From NCBI GenBank assembly GCA_946887075.1, contig CAMPKA010000021.1:1-52528 (forward strand): a DNA stretch of 52,528 bases, in the 5' to 3' direction. Each line of letters opens with the position of its first letter. The stretch's first letter is position 1. Positions 1 to 7,769 of the stretch are shown piece by piece. The translations under genes were made by a program, and so were the position numbers. The stretch comes from an uncultured Salinimicrobium sp. GTDB lineage: Bacteria > Bacteroidota > Bacteroidia > Flavobacteriales > Flavobacteriaceae. The notes under the pieces are model-generated. The model searched no databases and was not told the origin of the DNA. It was given only the letters and a program-made list of their open reading frames with translations.

Positions 1-29
1 ATTAAAATTTTAATTTAAAACCAGATAAA

Positions 30-1331
30 ATGAGTACACAGAAATTTTCCACCGATGCCTTACATGTAGGGCACGATCCAGCAACAAACGGAGGCACCAG
101 AGCAGTGCCCATTTACCAATCCACCTCTTATGTCTTCCGGGATTCCGATCACGCCGCTGACCTGTTTTCCCTCGCCGAACCGGGTTTCATTTACACCAGG
201 ATCAACAATCCCACCACCGATGTACTTGAGCAACGGCTGGCAGCCCTCGAGGGAGGGATCGGGGCAGTGGCAACGGCTTCAGGAACTGCTGCCATCAGCA
301 CTACCTTGCTTACGCTTCTGCGCACGGGAGATCATATCGTTGCCTCCAACAGCCTTTACGGGGGAACCTATAACCTTCTGAGTGTAACGCTCCCAAGACT
401 GGGAATCACTACCACTTTTATCGACCCTTCCGACACGCAAAATTTTGCTGATGCCATACAGGAAAACACCCGGGCCATCTTTGTCGAATCCCTGGGGAAC
501 CCGAAGTTGGATGTACTGGATCTCGACGCCATCTCATCCGTGGCCAAAGCCAATAAGCTTCCTTTAATTGTGGACAACACCGTGGCCACCACTGCCCTGA
601 TCAGGCCTATCGATCACGGGGCTGACATCGTGATCCATTCGCTTACAAAGTATATAAATGGGAATGGTACTGCTCTGGGGGGCGTGGTGATCGATGCCGG
701 AAAGTTTGATTGGGCAAACGGAAAATTTCCGGAATTCACGGAACCCTCCCCAGGATATCACGGTCTGGTTTATCATGAAGCACTTCAGGAAGCCGCCTTT
801 ATCGCGAAAATCAGGATAGAGGGACTCAGAGACCTGGGAGCGGCTCCCAGTCCATATAATTCCTTCCAGATCCTGCAGGGATTAGAAACCCTGGAGATCA
901 GGATTAAAAAACACAGTGAAAACGCATTGGAACTTGCCAAGTGGTTACAGCAAAGGGAAGAGGTAGCTTGGGTAAATTATCCCGGTCTGGAGAGCAGTCC
1001 CTACTACCAACTCGCTCAGAAATATCTTCCGAAGGGACAAAGCGGTGTAGTGACCTTCGGGGTACACGGGGGATATGAAGCTGCCAAAGCTCTTGTGGAC
1101 AGTACAGAGGTCTTTTCTCTTCTTGCTAACATCGGAGATACCAAATCCCTGATTATTCATCCGGCCAGCACGACCCATCAGCAGCTTGATGAAACACAAC
1201 AGAAATCCGCGGGAGTGACCCAGGATCTCGTACGGCTCTCCGTCGGCCTTGAAGATCTCGATGATCTGAAAGCTGATCTTAAGCAGGCGCTGGTAAAAGC
1301 GACCCGACCAAAAACGGCAAAGATTCTGTAG
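30..1331 (+). CDS. metY: O-acetylhomoserine aminocarboxypropyltransferase (O-acetylhomoserine sulfhydrylase)
   Basis: Predicted cytosolic PLP enzyme of 433 aa that condenses O-acetylhomoserine with sulfide to give homocysteine, the direct sulfhydrylation route to methionine. The Cys/Met-metabolism PLP fold is seen from the YTR motif (residues 55-57), SGTAAI (84-89) that binds the cofactor phosphate, VDNT with Asp182 for the pyridine nitrogen, and SLTKY with Lys207 as the Schiff-base lysine. Length fits the MetY family, which is longer than cystathionine gamma-synthase (about 380-400 aa). It is followed after 37 bp by metX, which makes its substrate, and then by homoserine dehydrogenase, so substrate supply and use are encoded together. 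Only 29 bases lie upstream in the window, so any riboswitch or promoter cannot be judged. A cysteine synthase side activity is known for the family but is not shown here. Confidence 0.95.
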   Translation: MSTQKFSTDALHVGHDPATNGGTRAVPIYQSTSYVFRDSDHAADLFSLAEPGFIYTRINNPTTDVLEQRLAALEGGIGAVATASGTAAISTTLLTLLRTGDHIVASNSLYGGTYNLLSVTLPRLGITTTFIDPSDTQNFADAIQENTRAIFVESLGNPKLDVLDLDAISSVAKANKLPLIVDNTVATTALIRPIDHGADIVIHSLTKYINGNGTALGGVVIDAGKFDWANGKFPEFTEPSPGYHGLVYHEALQEAAFIAKIRIEGLRDLGAAPSPYNSFQILQGLETLEIRIKKHSENALELAKWLQQREEVAWVNYPGLESSPYYQLAQKYLPKGQSGVVTFGVHGGYEAAKALVDSTEVFSLLANIGDTKSLIIHPASTTHQQLDETQQKSAGVTQDLVRLSVGLEDLDDLKADLKQALVKATRPKTAKIL

Positions 1332-1368
1332 TCGAACCTTTTCTTACATATTAAACTTTACGCGAATA

Positions 1369-2379
1369 ATGGATCTGAGAGAAATCGTGATCAGGGATTT
1401 TAAGAACAGTGGGGGAAGCACCCGGAACATCCATCTCTTCTACCAGTTTTTCGGCCAGGACCCCACCACTTCACCGGTGGTCCTGGTCGCCCATTCCCTG
1501 ACAGGAAACTCCCAGGTAACCGGTGATGACGGCTGGTGGAAGGAATTGATAGGACCGGGTAAGGTCATCGATACCGATACCTATTCCATTCTTGCCTTCA
1601 ACATGCCCGGAAACGGGGTCGGTGGCCAGGAACACCTGATTGATAACTACAGGGATTTCAATCTGGGGGACATCGCCAGACTGTATCGGGAGGCCATAGA
1701 GAACCTGGGATTTTCCAGGATCTTTGCTGCTTTGGGAGGCTCAATCGGGGGAGCTCTGCTATGGGAACTGGCGGTGCTGAAGCCGGATCTGATCGAGCAT
1801 CTCATCCCTATTGCTACGGACCTACGGGCGACTGATTGGGTGATTGCCCAGTGCAGGGTGCAGGAGGCAATCCTGAACAATTCCAAAGACCCCGTGAAAG
1901 ATGCCAGGATGCATGCGATGACCATTTACCGAAATCCGCAGTCTCTGACTACTAAGTTTAACAGGAGAAAGCGCCCGGACAGCCTGCGTTTTGAAGTCGA
2001 AAACTGGCTGGAATTCCACGGTGATCAACTTCACCAGAGGTTTACCCTGGCCTCTTACAGGCTTATGAATCACCTGCTCGCGACCATCGATGTCTCAGAA
2101 GGTGCCGAACACCCCTGGCTCAAAGTGTCCCGGATCAAGGGAGATATCTGCCTGATCGGGATAGACTCAGATTTGTTGTTTCTTCCTGGAGAGATCCGCT
2201 CCACCCATGAAACGCTCAGGCAATTCAAGGAAAACGTAAGTTATAAAGAGATCTCTTCGAAACACGGACACGATGGATTTCTGATCGAGTATCCACAATT
2301 AATCGAAATTTTAGAACCCATATTTAAAGCAAGGGGAACCCATGAAAAAAATCAATATAGTTCTTTTCGGAACAGGTAA
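1369..2379 (+). CDS. metX: homoserine O-acetyltransferase
   Basis: Alpha/beta-hydrolase-fold acyltransferase of 336 aa, predicted to acetylate homoserine with acetyl-CoA, the committing step to methionine. The nucleophile elbow GGSIGG puts the catalytic Ser at residue 125. The oxyanion region AHSLTG lies at 41-46. The remaining triad members are most likely in GIDSDLLF (Asp) and KHGHDGF (His) near the C-terminus. The protein is close to usual MetX length (about 330-380 aa). It sits between metY and homoserine dehydrogenase. Its stop codon lies 38 bp inside the downstream gene, an unusually long overlap that suggests translational coupling. Some MetX-fold proteins use succinyl-CoA, but the neighbouring O-acetylhomoserine sulfhydrylase argues for acetyl transfer. 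Confidence 0.94.
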   Translation: MDLREIVIRDFKNSGGSTRNIHLFYQFFGQDPTTSPVVLVAHSLTGNSQVTGDDGWWKELIGPGKVIDTDTYSILAFNMPGNGVGGQEHLIDNYRDFNLGDIARLYREAIENLGFSRIFAALGGSIGGALLWELAVLKPDLIEHLIPIATDLRATDWVIAQCRVQEAILNNSKDPVKDARMHAMTIYRNPQSLTTKFNRRKRPDSLRFEVENWLEFHGDQLHQRFTLASYRLMNHLLATIDVSEGAEHPWLKVSRIKGDICLIGIDSDLLFLPGEIRSTHETLRQFKENVSYKEISSKHGHDGFLIEYPQLIEILEPIFKARGTHEKNQYSSFRNR

Positions 2380-3415
2380 GGTCGGAAGCGTACTGATCAA
2401 TCAGGTGCTGGAGGCCAGGGAAAGCCTGCTTCGTCAGGAGAACCTGGAACTCAATCTGCCTGTAATCGCCAATTCAACCACTGCCTTCTTTCGAAAGGAA
2501 AATCAGGAGGCTACCTGGGAGACTGATCTAAAAACCTTCGGCTTTCCGTATCAGCTCCAGGATATCCTGGATTATGTAGCAGAACGGGGTTACGAGAACC
2601 TGGTCGCCGTGGACGCCACGGCAAGTGAGGAATTTGTAGGTAATTATTTTCGGCTTATCCAATCGGGTTTTCATATTGTGGCTGCCAATAAGATCGCGAA
2701 TTCCAAACCGATTGCTTTCTACAATCAGCTGCGGAATCTTCTCAGGGAGAATGATCGTTTTTTCCTGTACGAGACCAATGTTGGAGCAGGGCTTCCGATC
2801 ATAGAGACGCTCCGTAATCTGCACCGGTCCAATGAGAAGGTGCTCAAGATACGGGGTGTTTTCTCAGGTTCCCTGAGCTATATATTCAACCATTTTTCCT
2901 CCCAGGATCGTCCCTTTTCGGAGATCTTGACGGAGGCAGCGGACAAGGGTTTTACTGAGCCGGATCCCCGGGAGGATCTCTCGGGCAAGGATGTGGCCCG
3001 GAAGCTATTGATCCTGGCAAGGGAACTTGGGCTTCAAAAGGAGTTCGAGGAGATCAGCGTAACGGATCTGGTTCCCCATCATCTCAACGGGGGTTCTACG
3101 CTTGCGCATTTTCAACGTAATAAATCGGATCTCGATCCTCCCCTGGAATCTATCAGGGCGGCCCTGGCTCCAGGCGAGGTGATCCGACATGTGGGAGAAC
3201 TGGATATCGCATCTGGATCCCTTAAGGTGGGGCTGAGCAAGGAACCCAGGGAATCCGCACTGGGCAGCCTCAGGGAATCGGATGCTTCCTTTGAAATCCA
3301 CACGGCCTCCTACGGGGCAGAACCGATAGTGATCAGAGGTGCAGGTGCGGGTACGGCGGTTACGGCCAGGGGTATTCTGACGGATTTGATTAAATTAGCG
3401 GAAAAATTAACCTGA
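2342..3415 (+). CDS. hom: homoserine dehydrogenase
   Basis: Monofunctional homoserine dehydrogenase of 357 aa, reducing aspartate semialdehyde to homoserine, the branch-point substrate of MetX. The N-terminal Rossmann motif is FGTGKVGS (residues 9-16). The catalytic region carries the family signature GFTEPDPREDLSGKD with the following DVARK. No aspartokinase domain precedes it and no C-terminal ACT domain is evident, so feedback control through ACT is not expected. The start ATG follows directly after an in-frame run of metX coding sequence and overlaps the metX 3' end by 38 bp. The stop TGA shares bases with the start of the OsmC gene (TGATG), so the four genes are probably one transcript. 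A second aspartokinase-homoserine dehydrogenase may exist elsewhere for threonine synthesis; that is inference. Confidence 0.94.
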   Translation: MKKINIVLFGTGKVGSVLINQVLEARESLLRQENLELNLPVIANSTTAFFRKENQEATWETDLKTFGFPYQLQDILDYVAERGYENLVAVDATASEEFVGNYFRLIQSGFHIVAANKIANSKPIAFYNQLRNLLRENDRFFLYETNVGAGLPIIETLRNLHRSNEKVLKIRGVFSGSLSYIFNHFSSQDRPFSEILTEAADKGFTEPDPREDLSGKDVARKLLILARELGLQKEFEEISVTDLVPHHLNGGSTLAHFQRNKSDLDPPLESIRAALAPGEVIRHVGELDIASGSLKVGLSKEPRESALGSLRESDASFEIHTASYGAEPIVIRGAGAGTAVTARGILTDLIKLAEKLT

Positions 3416-3840
3416 TGAAAATTCACCTGAAGCGGCTCAATAACAATTACCATTTTGAAACCGTCAATGAACGGGGTCATGTGGTGTCACTGGACAACAA
3501 TTCCGAACCTGAACCTAAAGGAGCCAGTCCCATGGAGCTACTGTTGATGGGATTGGCCGGGTGTAGTAGCATTGATATTGTGATGATCCTTAAGAAGCAG
3601 CATTTAGAGATCAACCGTCTGGAAATGGAAGTGGAGGGATTTCGAAAAGAAAACGCCGTGCCCAAAATATTCACCGCCATTCATCTCAAGATATTTGTTG
3701 ACGGGGACCTCCCAGAAAACAAAGTGCTGCGGGCCGTTGATCTTTCTCTGGAGAAATACTGTTCTGTAGCAAAGATGCTGGAAAAGACAGCTAAGATAAC
3801 TACTGAGGTCGTGTTGAATGGAGCCACCGTTCCAGCTTAG
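3415..3840 (+). CDS. OsmC family peroxiredoxin-like protein
   Basis: A 141-aa OsmC/Ohr-type protein. The two conserved cysteines are visible: Cys50 in GLAGCSSID and Cys116 in EKYCSVAK, the spacing expected for the thiol peroxidase pair in this family, which reduces organic hydroperoxides in the cytosol. Length matches the family. It overlaps the homoserine dehydrogenase stop by one base and is followed six bases later by the PagL-like gene, so it appears to be translated as part of the methionine operon. The physiological substrate cannot be told from sequence, and many Bacteroidota members of this subgroup are uncharacterised. Confidence 0.9.
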   Translation: MKIHLKRLNNNYHFETVNERGHVVSLDNNSEPEPKGASPMELLLMGLAGCSSIDIVMILKKQHLEINRLEMEVEGFRKENAVPKIFTAIHLKIFVDGDLPENKVLRAVDLSLEKYCSVAKMLEKTAKITTEVVLNGATVPA

Positions 3841-3846
3841 ACCGGG

Positions 3847-4944
3847 ATGGTGAAGCGATGCCTCCTGACCCTTCTGCTGATCTCGGCGGGGACTTTCTAT
3901 GCCCAGGAGAGCAGCCAGTACTTTGTTGAGGCGAATTATTTCTATGGAAGTATTTGGGAACACAATCCGAATATTTCCCACCTTATCACTGACCATCCCG
4001 AAGGTATGCTCCTGCATTTCAGCCGGAAAACCTATGGGGAACAGGCCTGGGAAAGGAGGTATAATTATCCGGATGTTGGATTTTCGCTCTCTTACCAGAA
4101 CCTGAAGAACGAACACCTGGGACAGAACCTGGGTGTTTATGCCCACCTGGGATTTTATTTTCTCGATCGTCACCTGCTTCTCAAGGTAGGACAGGGGCTG
4201 GCCTATGCCGGAAACCCGTATCACCCGGATCTCAATTACCGGAACAACGCTTACGGCTCCAGGATTCTGAGTTCGACTATCTTCACCGGCAACCTTCAGT
4301 TTGACCAGATACTGGGGGGAATTGGATTCCAGACGGGAATATCTCTGATCCATTATTCCAATGCTGATTTTCGATCTCCCAACAGCAGCACCAATACCAT
4401 AGCCCTCAGCGCAGGGCTCAATTACCTGTTCGATCACCAGAGTTCGCGACAGTACATTCCGCGGGAAGAACGGGTACCTCTGCATGCCCCTGTCAGATTT
4501 AATGTGGTACTCAGAAGCGGCGTGAACACCATGGGGGTGATCGGCTCAAAATCCTTCCCTTTTCTTACCCTCACGGCCTATGCAGATAAGCCTCTGAACC
4601 ACAAGAGCACCCTCCAGGCAGGCGCAGAATTCTTTTTCTCCCGGGCCATGGAAGAGTTTATTCGTTATCATGCCCTTGCCTTTCCTTTCGATGATTCCAC
4701 GGGGAGGGAGGATGCCCGAAGGGCAGGGATATTTCTAGGGCATCAGCTGAGTTTTCGGAAGTTGTCCCTGATCACCCAGCTGGGGTATTATCTTTACTAC
4801 CCATATGATAAATATGTCGGCAGGGTATACAACCGAATCGGGCTGCAGCGGGAGATCACCGGAGACCTCTTTGGCTCTGTCACCGTCCGCTCCCACGGTG
4901 CAAATGCCGAGGCTGTCGAATTATCAATCGGATACCGCCTATGA
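3847..4944 (+). CDS. acyloxyacyl hydrolase / lipid A 3-O-deacylase (PagL-like) outer-membrane protein
   Basis: A 365-aa exported protein with a signal peptide ending near AQ (residues 19-20), as is typical of Flavobacteriaceae. The central part has alternating hydrophobic beta-strands of an eight-stranded barrel and the motif IHYSNAD with His169 and Ser171, matching the His-x-Ser catalytic pair of PagL, which removes the 3-linked acyl chain of lipid A. A Glu equivalent to the third PagL catalytic residue is not obvious. The protein is about twice the size of Pseudomonas PagL; the extra C-terminal part (from about residue 210) is a second beta-rich stretch of unknown role. It overlaps the following lipoprotein by 4 bp (ATGA). 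The antisense 293-aa reading frame here lacks any recognisable motif and is judged a shadow. Confidence 0.75.
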   Translation: MVKRCLLTLLLISAGTFYAQESSQYFVEANYFYGSIWEHNPNISHLITDHPEGMLLHFSRKTYGEQAWERRYNYPDVGFSLSYQNLKNEHLGQNLGVYAHLGFYFLDRHLLLKVGQGLAYAGNPYHPDLNYRNNAYGSRILSSTIFTGNLQFDQILGGIGFQTGISLIHYSNADFRSPNSSTNTIALSAGLNYLFDHQSSRQYIPREERVPLHAPVRFNVVLRSGVNTMGVIGSKSFPFLTLTAYADKPLNHKSTLQAGAEFFFSRAMEEFIRYHALAFPFDDSTGREDARRAGIFLGHQLSFRKLSLITQLGYYLYYPYDKYVGRVYNRIGLQREITGDLFGSVTVRSHGANAEAVELSIGYRL

Positions 4945-5702
4945 GACCAGGACGCTTCAGTATGGCATGGATATTAGGGGCATTGCTGCTGCTTTCCTGT
5001 AACCGGGAGGAAGCACCTGACTGTTTCCAGACAGCAGGACCTCGTATCATGCAGGAGGTGGATCTTCCACCATTTTCCGAGATCATGGTCTATGACCGGG
5101 TCAATCTGTATATCGAGCAGGGTCTGGAGCAGAAGGTGGTCATCCGCACCGGCAAGAACCTGTTGGAGGAGGTCTCCGCCCGGGTTGTGGATAACAGGCT
5201 CATTCTCCGGAATGAGAATGGATGCAACTTCTTCAGGGAATATAATGTGACGGATGTTTTTGTCACGGTTCCGGATCTGGACTGGATGCAGAATGCCGGC
5301 AATACGGTCATCAGGAGTATCGGGACCCTTCATTTCGAGGACATCTGGCTCCGGAGTCTGAACCAGGAACAGGAGAAGGGGGTTTACACCAACGGCGATT
5401 TCGATCTGGACCTCGTCTCAAAAAGGGTCAGGATTACAGGAGATGACTTCTCCAACTTCTTCCTCCGGGGGAGTACCGATGTGCTCGATATTTTTATAGC
5501 TAACGGGGACGGCAGGGTAGAGGCCGGAGCATTATCCGCCGGAACCGTGGAGATCGAACACAGGGGGACCAACAAACTCATCGTAAATCCCCTGCACACC
5601 CTGAAGGGTCACATCAGGAGTACAGGGGATGTGATTGCTGTAAATCGCCCGCCCGTGGTCGATGTTGAGGTTTATTATACTGGGAGGCTGCTCTTCCGCT
5701 GA
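4941..5702 (+). CDS. head-GIN domain (DUF2807) lipoprotein
   Basis: A 253-aa lipoprotein with signal peptide and lipobox LLLSC, so it should be anchored in the outer or inner membrane through its N-terminal Cys. The body reads as the putative auto-transporter adhesin head-GIN family: repeated short beta-strand units, including a VNLYIEQG-type strand after 'EIMVYDR' and a later LDIFIANGDG/VEAGALSAGTVEI stretch, as in the right-handed beta-solenoid of DUF2807. Function is unknown; an adhesion or envelope role is usually supposed. It overlaps the PagL-like gene by 4 bp and is almost certainly cotranslated with it. Its stop codon abuts the stop codon of the convergent gldA, with no intergenic bases. 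Confidence 0.82.
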   Translation: MRPGRFSMAWILGALLLLSCNREEAPDCFQTAGPRIMQEVDLPPFSEIMVYDRVNLYIEQGLEQKVVIRTGKNLLEEVSARVVDNRLILRNENGCNFFREYNVTDVFVTVPDLDWMQNAGNTVIRSIGTLHFEDIWLRSLNQEQEKGVYTNGDFDLDLVSKRVRITGDDFSNFFLRGSTDVLDIFIANGDGRVEAGALSAGTVEIEHRGTNKLIVNPLHTLKGHIRSTGDVIAVNRPPVVDVEVYYTGRLLFR

Positions 5703-6605
5703 TCAGCTCGTTTTGGTGGTCAGTTCTGTAAAAAGGTGCTCCAGGTTTTTGTTTTTCCTGTTCAGCTGCAGTGTCTTCAATCCGTTGTCATGCGCGAAGT
5801 CAAAAACCGCCGGCCTCATATCTCTTGAGGTGTCAAAGACGAGTTCATAGACGAAGCCTCCGGTGTTGCGGACCTCCACAAGATGTGGCAGGCTGCGCAG
5901 TGCGACATTCTCGATCCGGTAGTCAAATTCGACTTCCAGGGTCTGTAACTTCTCCTCCTTCAGGGAGGCCAGCTTCTGGTCTGCTACGATACTTCCTCTG
6001 TTGATGATGATCACCCTTTCGCAGATCGCTTCCACTTCCCTCATAATATGGGTCGAAAGAAAAATGGTTTTTTCCTTTCCGATTTCCTTTATCAGTTCCC
6101 GGATTTCAACGAGCTGGTTCGGATCCAGGCCTGTCGTAGGTTCATCCAAAATGAGGACAGGGGGATCGTGCAGCAGGGCACTGGCCAAACCCACTCTTTG
6201 TCTGAAGCCCTTAGAGAGTTGCTCAATCCTTTTGTTGGCTTCGGGAAACAACCCGGTACGCATCAGTACCTGCTCCACCGAGTCTGAGGGAGCATCATAA
6301 AGACGGGCATTAAAGGCTAAATATTCCCTTACATACATTTCAGTGTAGAGCGGATTGTGCTCTGGGAGATACCCGATTTTCTGCTGAGCCTTGCGGAGTT
6401 CCTTCTCAAGAGAATAGCCATTGACTTCGGCCACACCAGAATCCGGTCTGAGGTAGCCCGTAAGGATCTTCATCAGGGTTGATTTCCCTGCCCCGTTCGG
6501 CCCCAGAAAACCCACGATCTCTCCTTTCTGAATACTGAAAGTGATCTCGTTCAGGGCTTGTTGAGAACCATACCGCTTGCTGATCTTGGCTACCTTAATC
6601 GACAT
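5703..6605 (-). CDS. gldA: gliding-motility ABC transporter ATP-binding protein GldA
   Basis: ATP-binding subunit of 300 aa. Walker A is GPNGAGKST (residues 35-43), the Q-loop region contains GYLPEHNPLY, the ABC signature is LSKGFRQRV, Walker B is ILDEPTTGLDP and the H-loop is LSTHIM. In Flavobacterium johnsoniae GldA works with membrane proteins GldF and GldG, which are not in this window. The GYLPEHNPLY stretch and the C-terminal extension fit GldA orthologues better than general CcmA-like subunits. I chose the ATG at 6605 (MSIKV) over an upstream in-frame ATG at 6620 because family members begin there and because a TAnnTTTG-like -7 box on the minus strand (6618-6625) would place the transcript start just before it. 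The gene is convergent with the head-GIN gene and divergent from the pheA leader. Confidence 0.88.
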   Translation of the reverse strand: MSIKVAKISKRYGSQQALNEITFSIQKGEIVGFLGPNGAGKSTLMKILTGYLRPDSGVAEVNGYSLEKELRKAQQKIGYLPEHNPLYTEMYVREYLAFNARLYDAPSDSVEQVLMRTGLFPEANKRIEQLSKGFRQRVGLASALLHDPPVLILDEPTTGLDPNQLVEIRELIKEIGKEKTIFLSTHIMREVEAICERVIIINRGSIVADQKLASLKEEKLQTLEVEFDYRIENVALRSLPHLVEVRNTGGFVYELVFDTSRDMRPAVFDFAHDNGLKTLQLNRKNKNLEHLFTELTTKTS

Positions 6606-6747
6606 AAAGCTTTTCTTCAAAAGTAGGGATTCTCGGGATACCGAAAAGGGTTTGTTACCAACAGTCCGCTAAAAAAGATCCAATTTTCCTGTAAAATAAG
6701 TGTGGGAATTAAAATTAAATTCTATTTTAGCATTTCAAAATCAGATC

Positions 6748-6822
6748 ATGACTCAGATATTTCGTTGGAGCTTCTTTTATTATTACTTCTATCTCAGGGA
6801 TAGGATCGGGAGCTTCGTGTAA
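6748..6822 (+). CDS. pheL: aromatic leader peptide of the pheA operon
   Basis: A 24-codon open frame (ATG 6748, TAA 6820) not listed by ordinary gene calling. Its middle reads FRWSFFYYYFY: nine of eleven consecutive residues are aromatic, with Phe and Tyr codons from about 6763 to 6795 and one Trp. It precedes a Rho-independent terminator (6845-6874) and then pheA. The sequence at 6805-6811 (ATCGGGA) is identical to part of the 3' arm of the terminator and can pair with the 5' arm (TCCCGAT, 6846-6852), forming an antiterminator. A ribosome stalled at the aromatic codons would leave 6805-6811 free, while one reaching the stop would cover it. This is the classic attenuation layout; the gene name is by function, since the peptide has no sequence similarity to enterobacterial PheL beyond composition. 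Confidence 0.85.
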   Translation: MTQIFRWSFFYYYFYLRDRIGSFV

Positions 6823-6844
6823 ATATTTGATCAGAATAATTCAC

Positions 6845-6874
6845 ATCCCGATGGTAACATCGGGATTTTTTTTT
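6845..6874 (+). terminator. attenuator terminator before pheA
   Basis: Perfect 9-bp stem (6845-6853 with 6858-6866), loop GTAA, followed by a run of T to 6874. It lies 22 bp after the leader peptide stop and 7 bp before the pheA start, too close to be the terminator of an unrelated upstream gene; gldA upstream is on the other strand. An alternative pairing of 6805-6811 with 6846-6852 would disrupt it. Confidence 0.88.
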
Positions 6875-6881
6875 AACAGAT

Positions 6882-7751
6882 ATGAGAGAAAAAGTAGCAA
6901 TCCAGGGAATCGCAGGATCCTTTCACCACCAGGTAGCACAGGAATTCTTCCAGGGCAGAATGGAAGTCGACGAGTGCATGTCATTCCAGGAGGTCATCAA
7001 GAGCCTTCTACTGAAAAATTCCAACAAGGCTGTGATGGCCATCGAAAATTCTATCGCCGGTTCGATCCTGCCCAATTACGCACTGATCGACGAGAACGAC
7101 ATCAACATCATCGGGGAGTATTACCTTCCTGTAGAAATGAACCTGATGGCGGTTCCGGGGCAGAAAATCGAAGATATCCGGAAGGTATATTCTCACCCCA
7201 TCGCCTTGCTCCAGTGTAAGGAGTTCTTCCGAAACTATCCCCATATCAAGTTGATTGAGGATGCCGACACCGCATCGGTGGCCAAAAGGATAGCGGAGAA
7301 AGGCTCCTCTCATGTCGCTGCCGTAGCCAGCAAGGCAGCGGCCAAACTATTCGGCCTGAATATTCTGGCTCCCGGCATCCATACCGTGAAGAACAATACG
7401 ACCAGATTCCTTATTCTTTCAAAAGAAGAGGAAACCGGACGAGAGCCCGCCGACAAAGCCTCGATAAAATTCGTGCTGGAGAGCAAACAGGGAAGCCTGG
7501 TCACCGCGTTAAATGTGCTGCGGGATTACCAGCTGGACATGACTAAAATACAGAGTGTTCCGGTTATAGAAGAGCCCTGGTCCTATGCCTTTTTTATCGA
7601 TGTCATTTTTGAGGATCCGGACAATTTCTTCAGAGCGATGGAAGTTCTCGGACTCCTCACCCAGGAACTTAAGATCCTTGGTACCTACAGAAACAACTTA
7701 TCCGGAGACTTTCTCCATGAAAATACAAGTATGTCCGCCCAGGCGGTTTAA
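6882..7751 (+). CDS. pheA: prephenate dehydratase
   Basis: A 289-aa monofunctional prephenate dehydratase, converting prephenate to phenylpyruvate for phenylalanine synthesis. The N-terminal catalytic domain begins with AIQGIAGSFHH and includes the substrate-binding stretch IENSIAGSI and the NNTTRFLIL motif containing the conserved Thr-Arg-Phe. A C-terminal ACT domain follows (about residues 195-275, with SLVTALNVL in its first strand-helix), which in this family binds phenylalanine for feedback inhibition. Transcription is predicted to be controlled by the leader peptide and attenuator directly upstream. It is followed 18 bp later by DAHP synthase/chorismate mutase. In related Flavobacteriaceae an aminotransferase and tyrA usually sit between these two; here they are missing. 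Confidence 0.95.
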   Translation: MREKVAIQGIAGSFHHQVAQEFFQGRMEVDECMSFQEVIKSLLLKNSNKAVMAIENSIAGSILPNYALIDENDINIIGEYYLPVEMNLMAVPGQKIEDIRKVYSHPIALLQCKEFFRNYPHIKLIEDADTASVAKRIAEKGSSHVAAVASKAAAKLFGLNILAPGIHTVKNNTTRFLILSKEEETGREPADKASIKFVLESKQGSLVTALNVLRDYQLDMTKIQSVPVIEEPWSYAFFIDVIFEDPDNFFRAMEVLGLLTQELKILGTYRNNLSGDFLHENTSMSAQAV

Positions 7752-7769
7752 CCCCCCAACCCTATATAA

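Noticed and set aside
3604..4485. 293-aa antisense open frame over the OsmC and PagL-like genes
   Set aside because: No motif or signal peptide; the + strand genes have clear family motifs and coupled starts, so it is a composition shadow.
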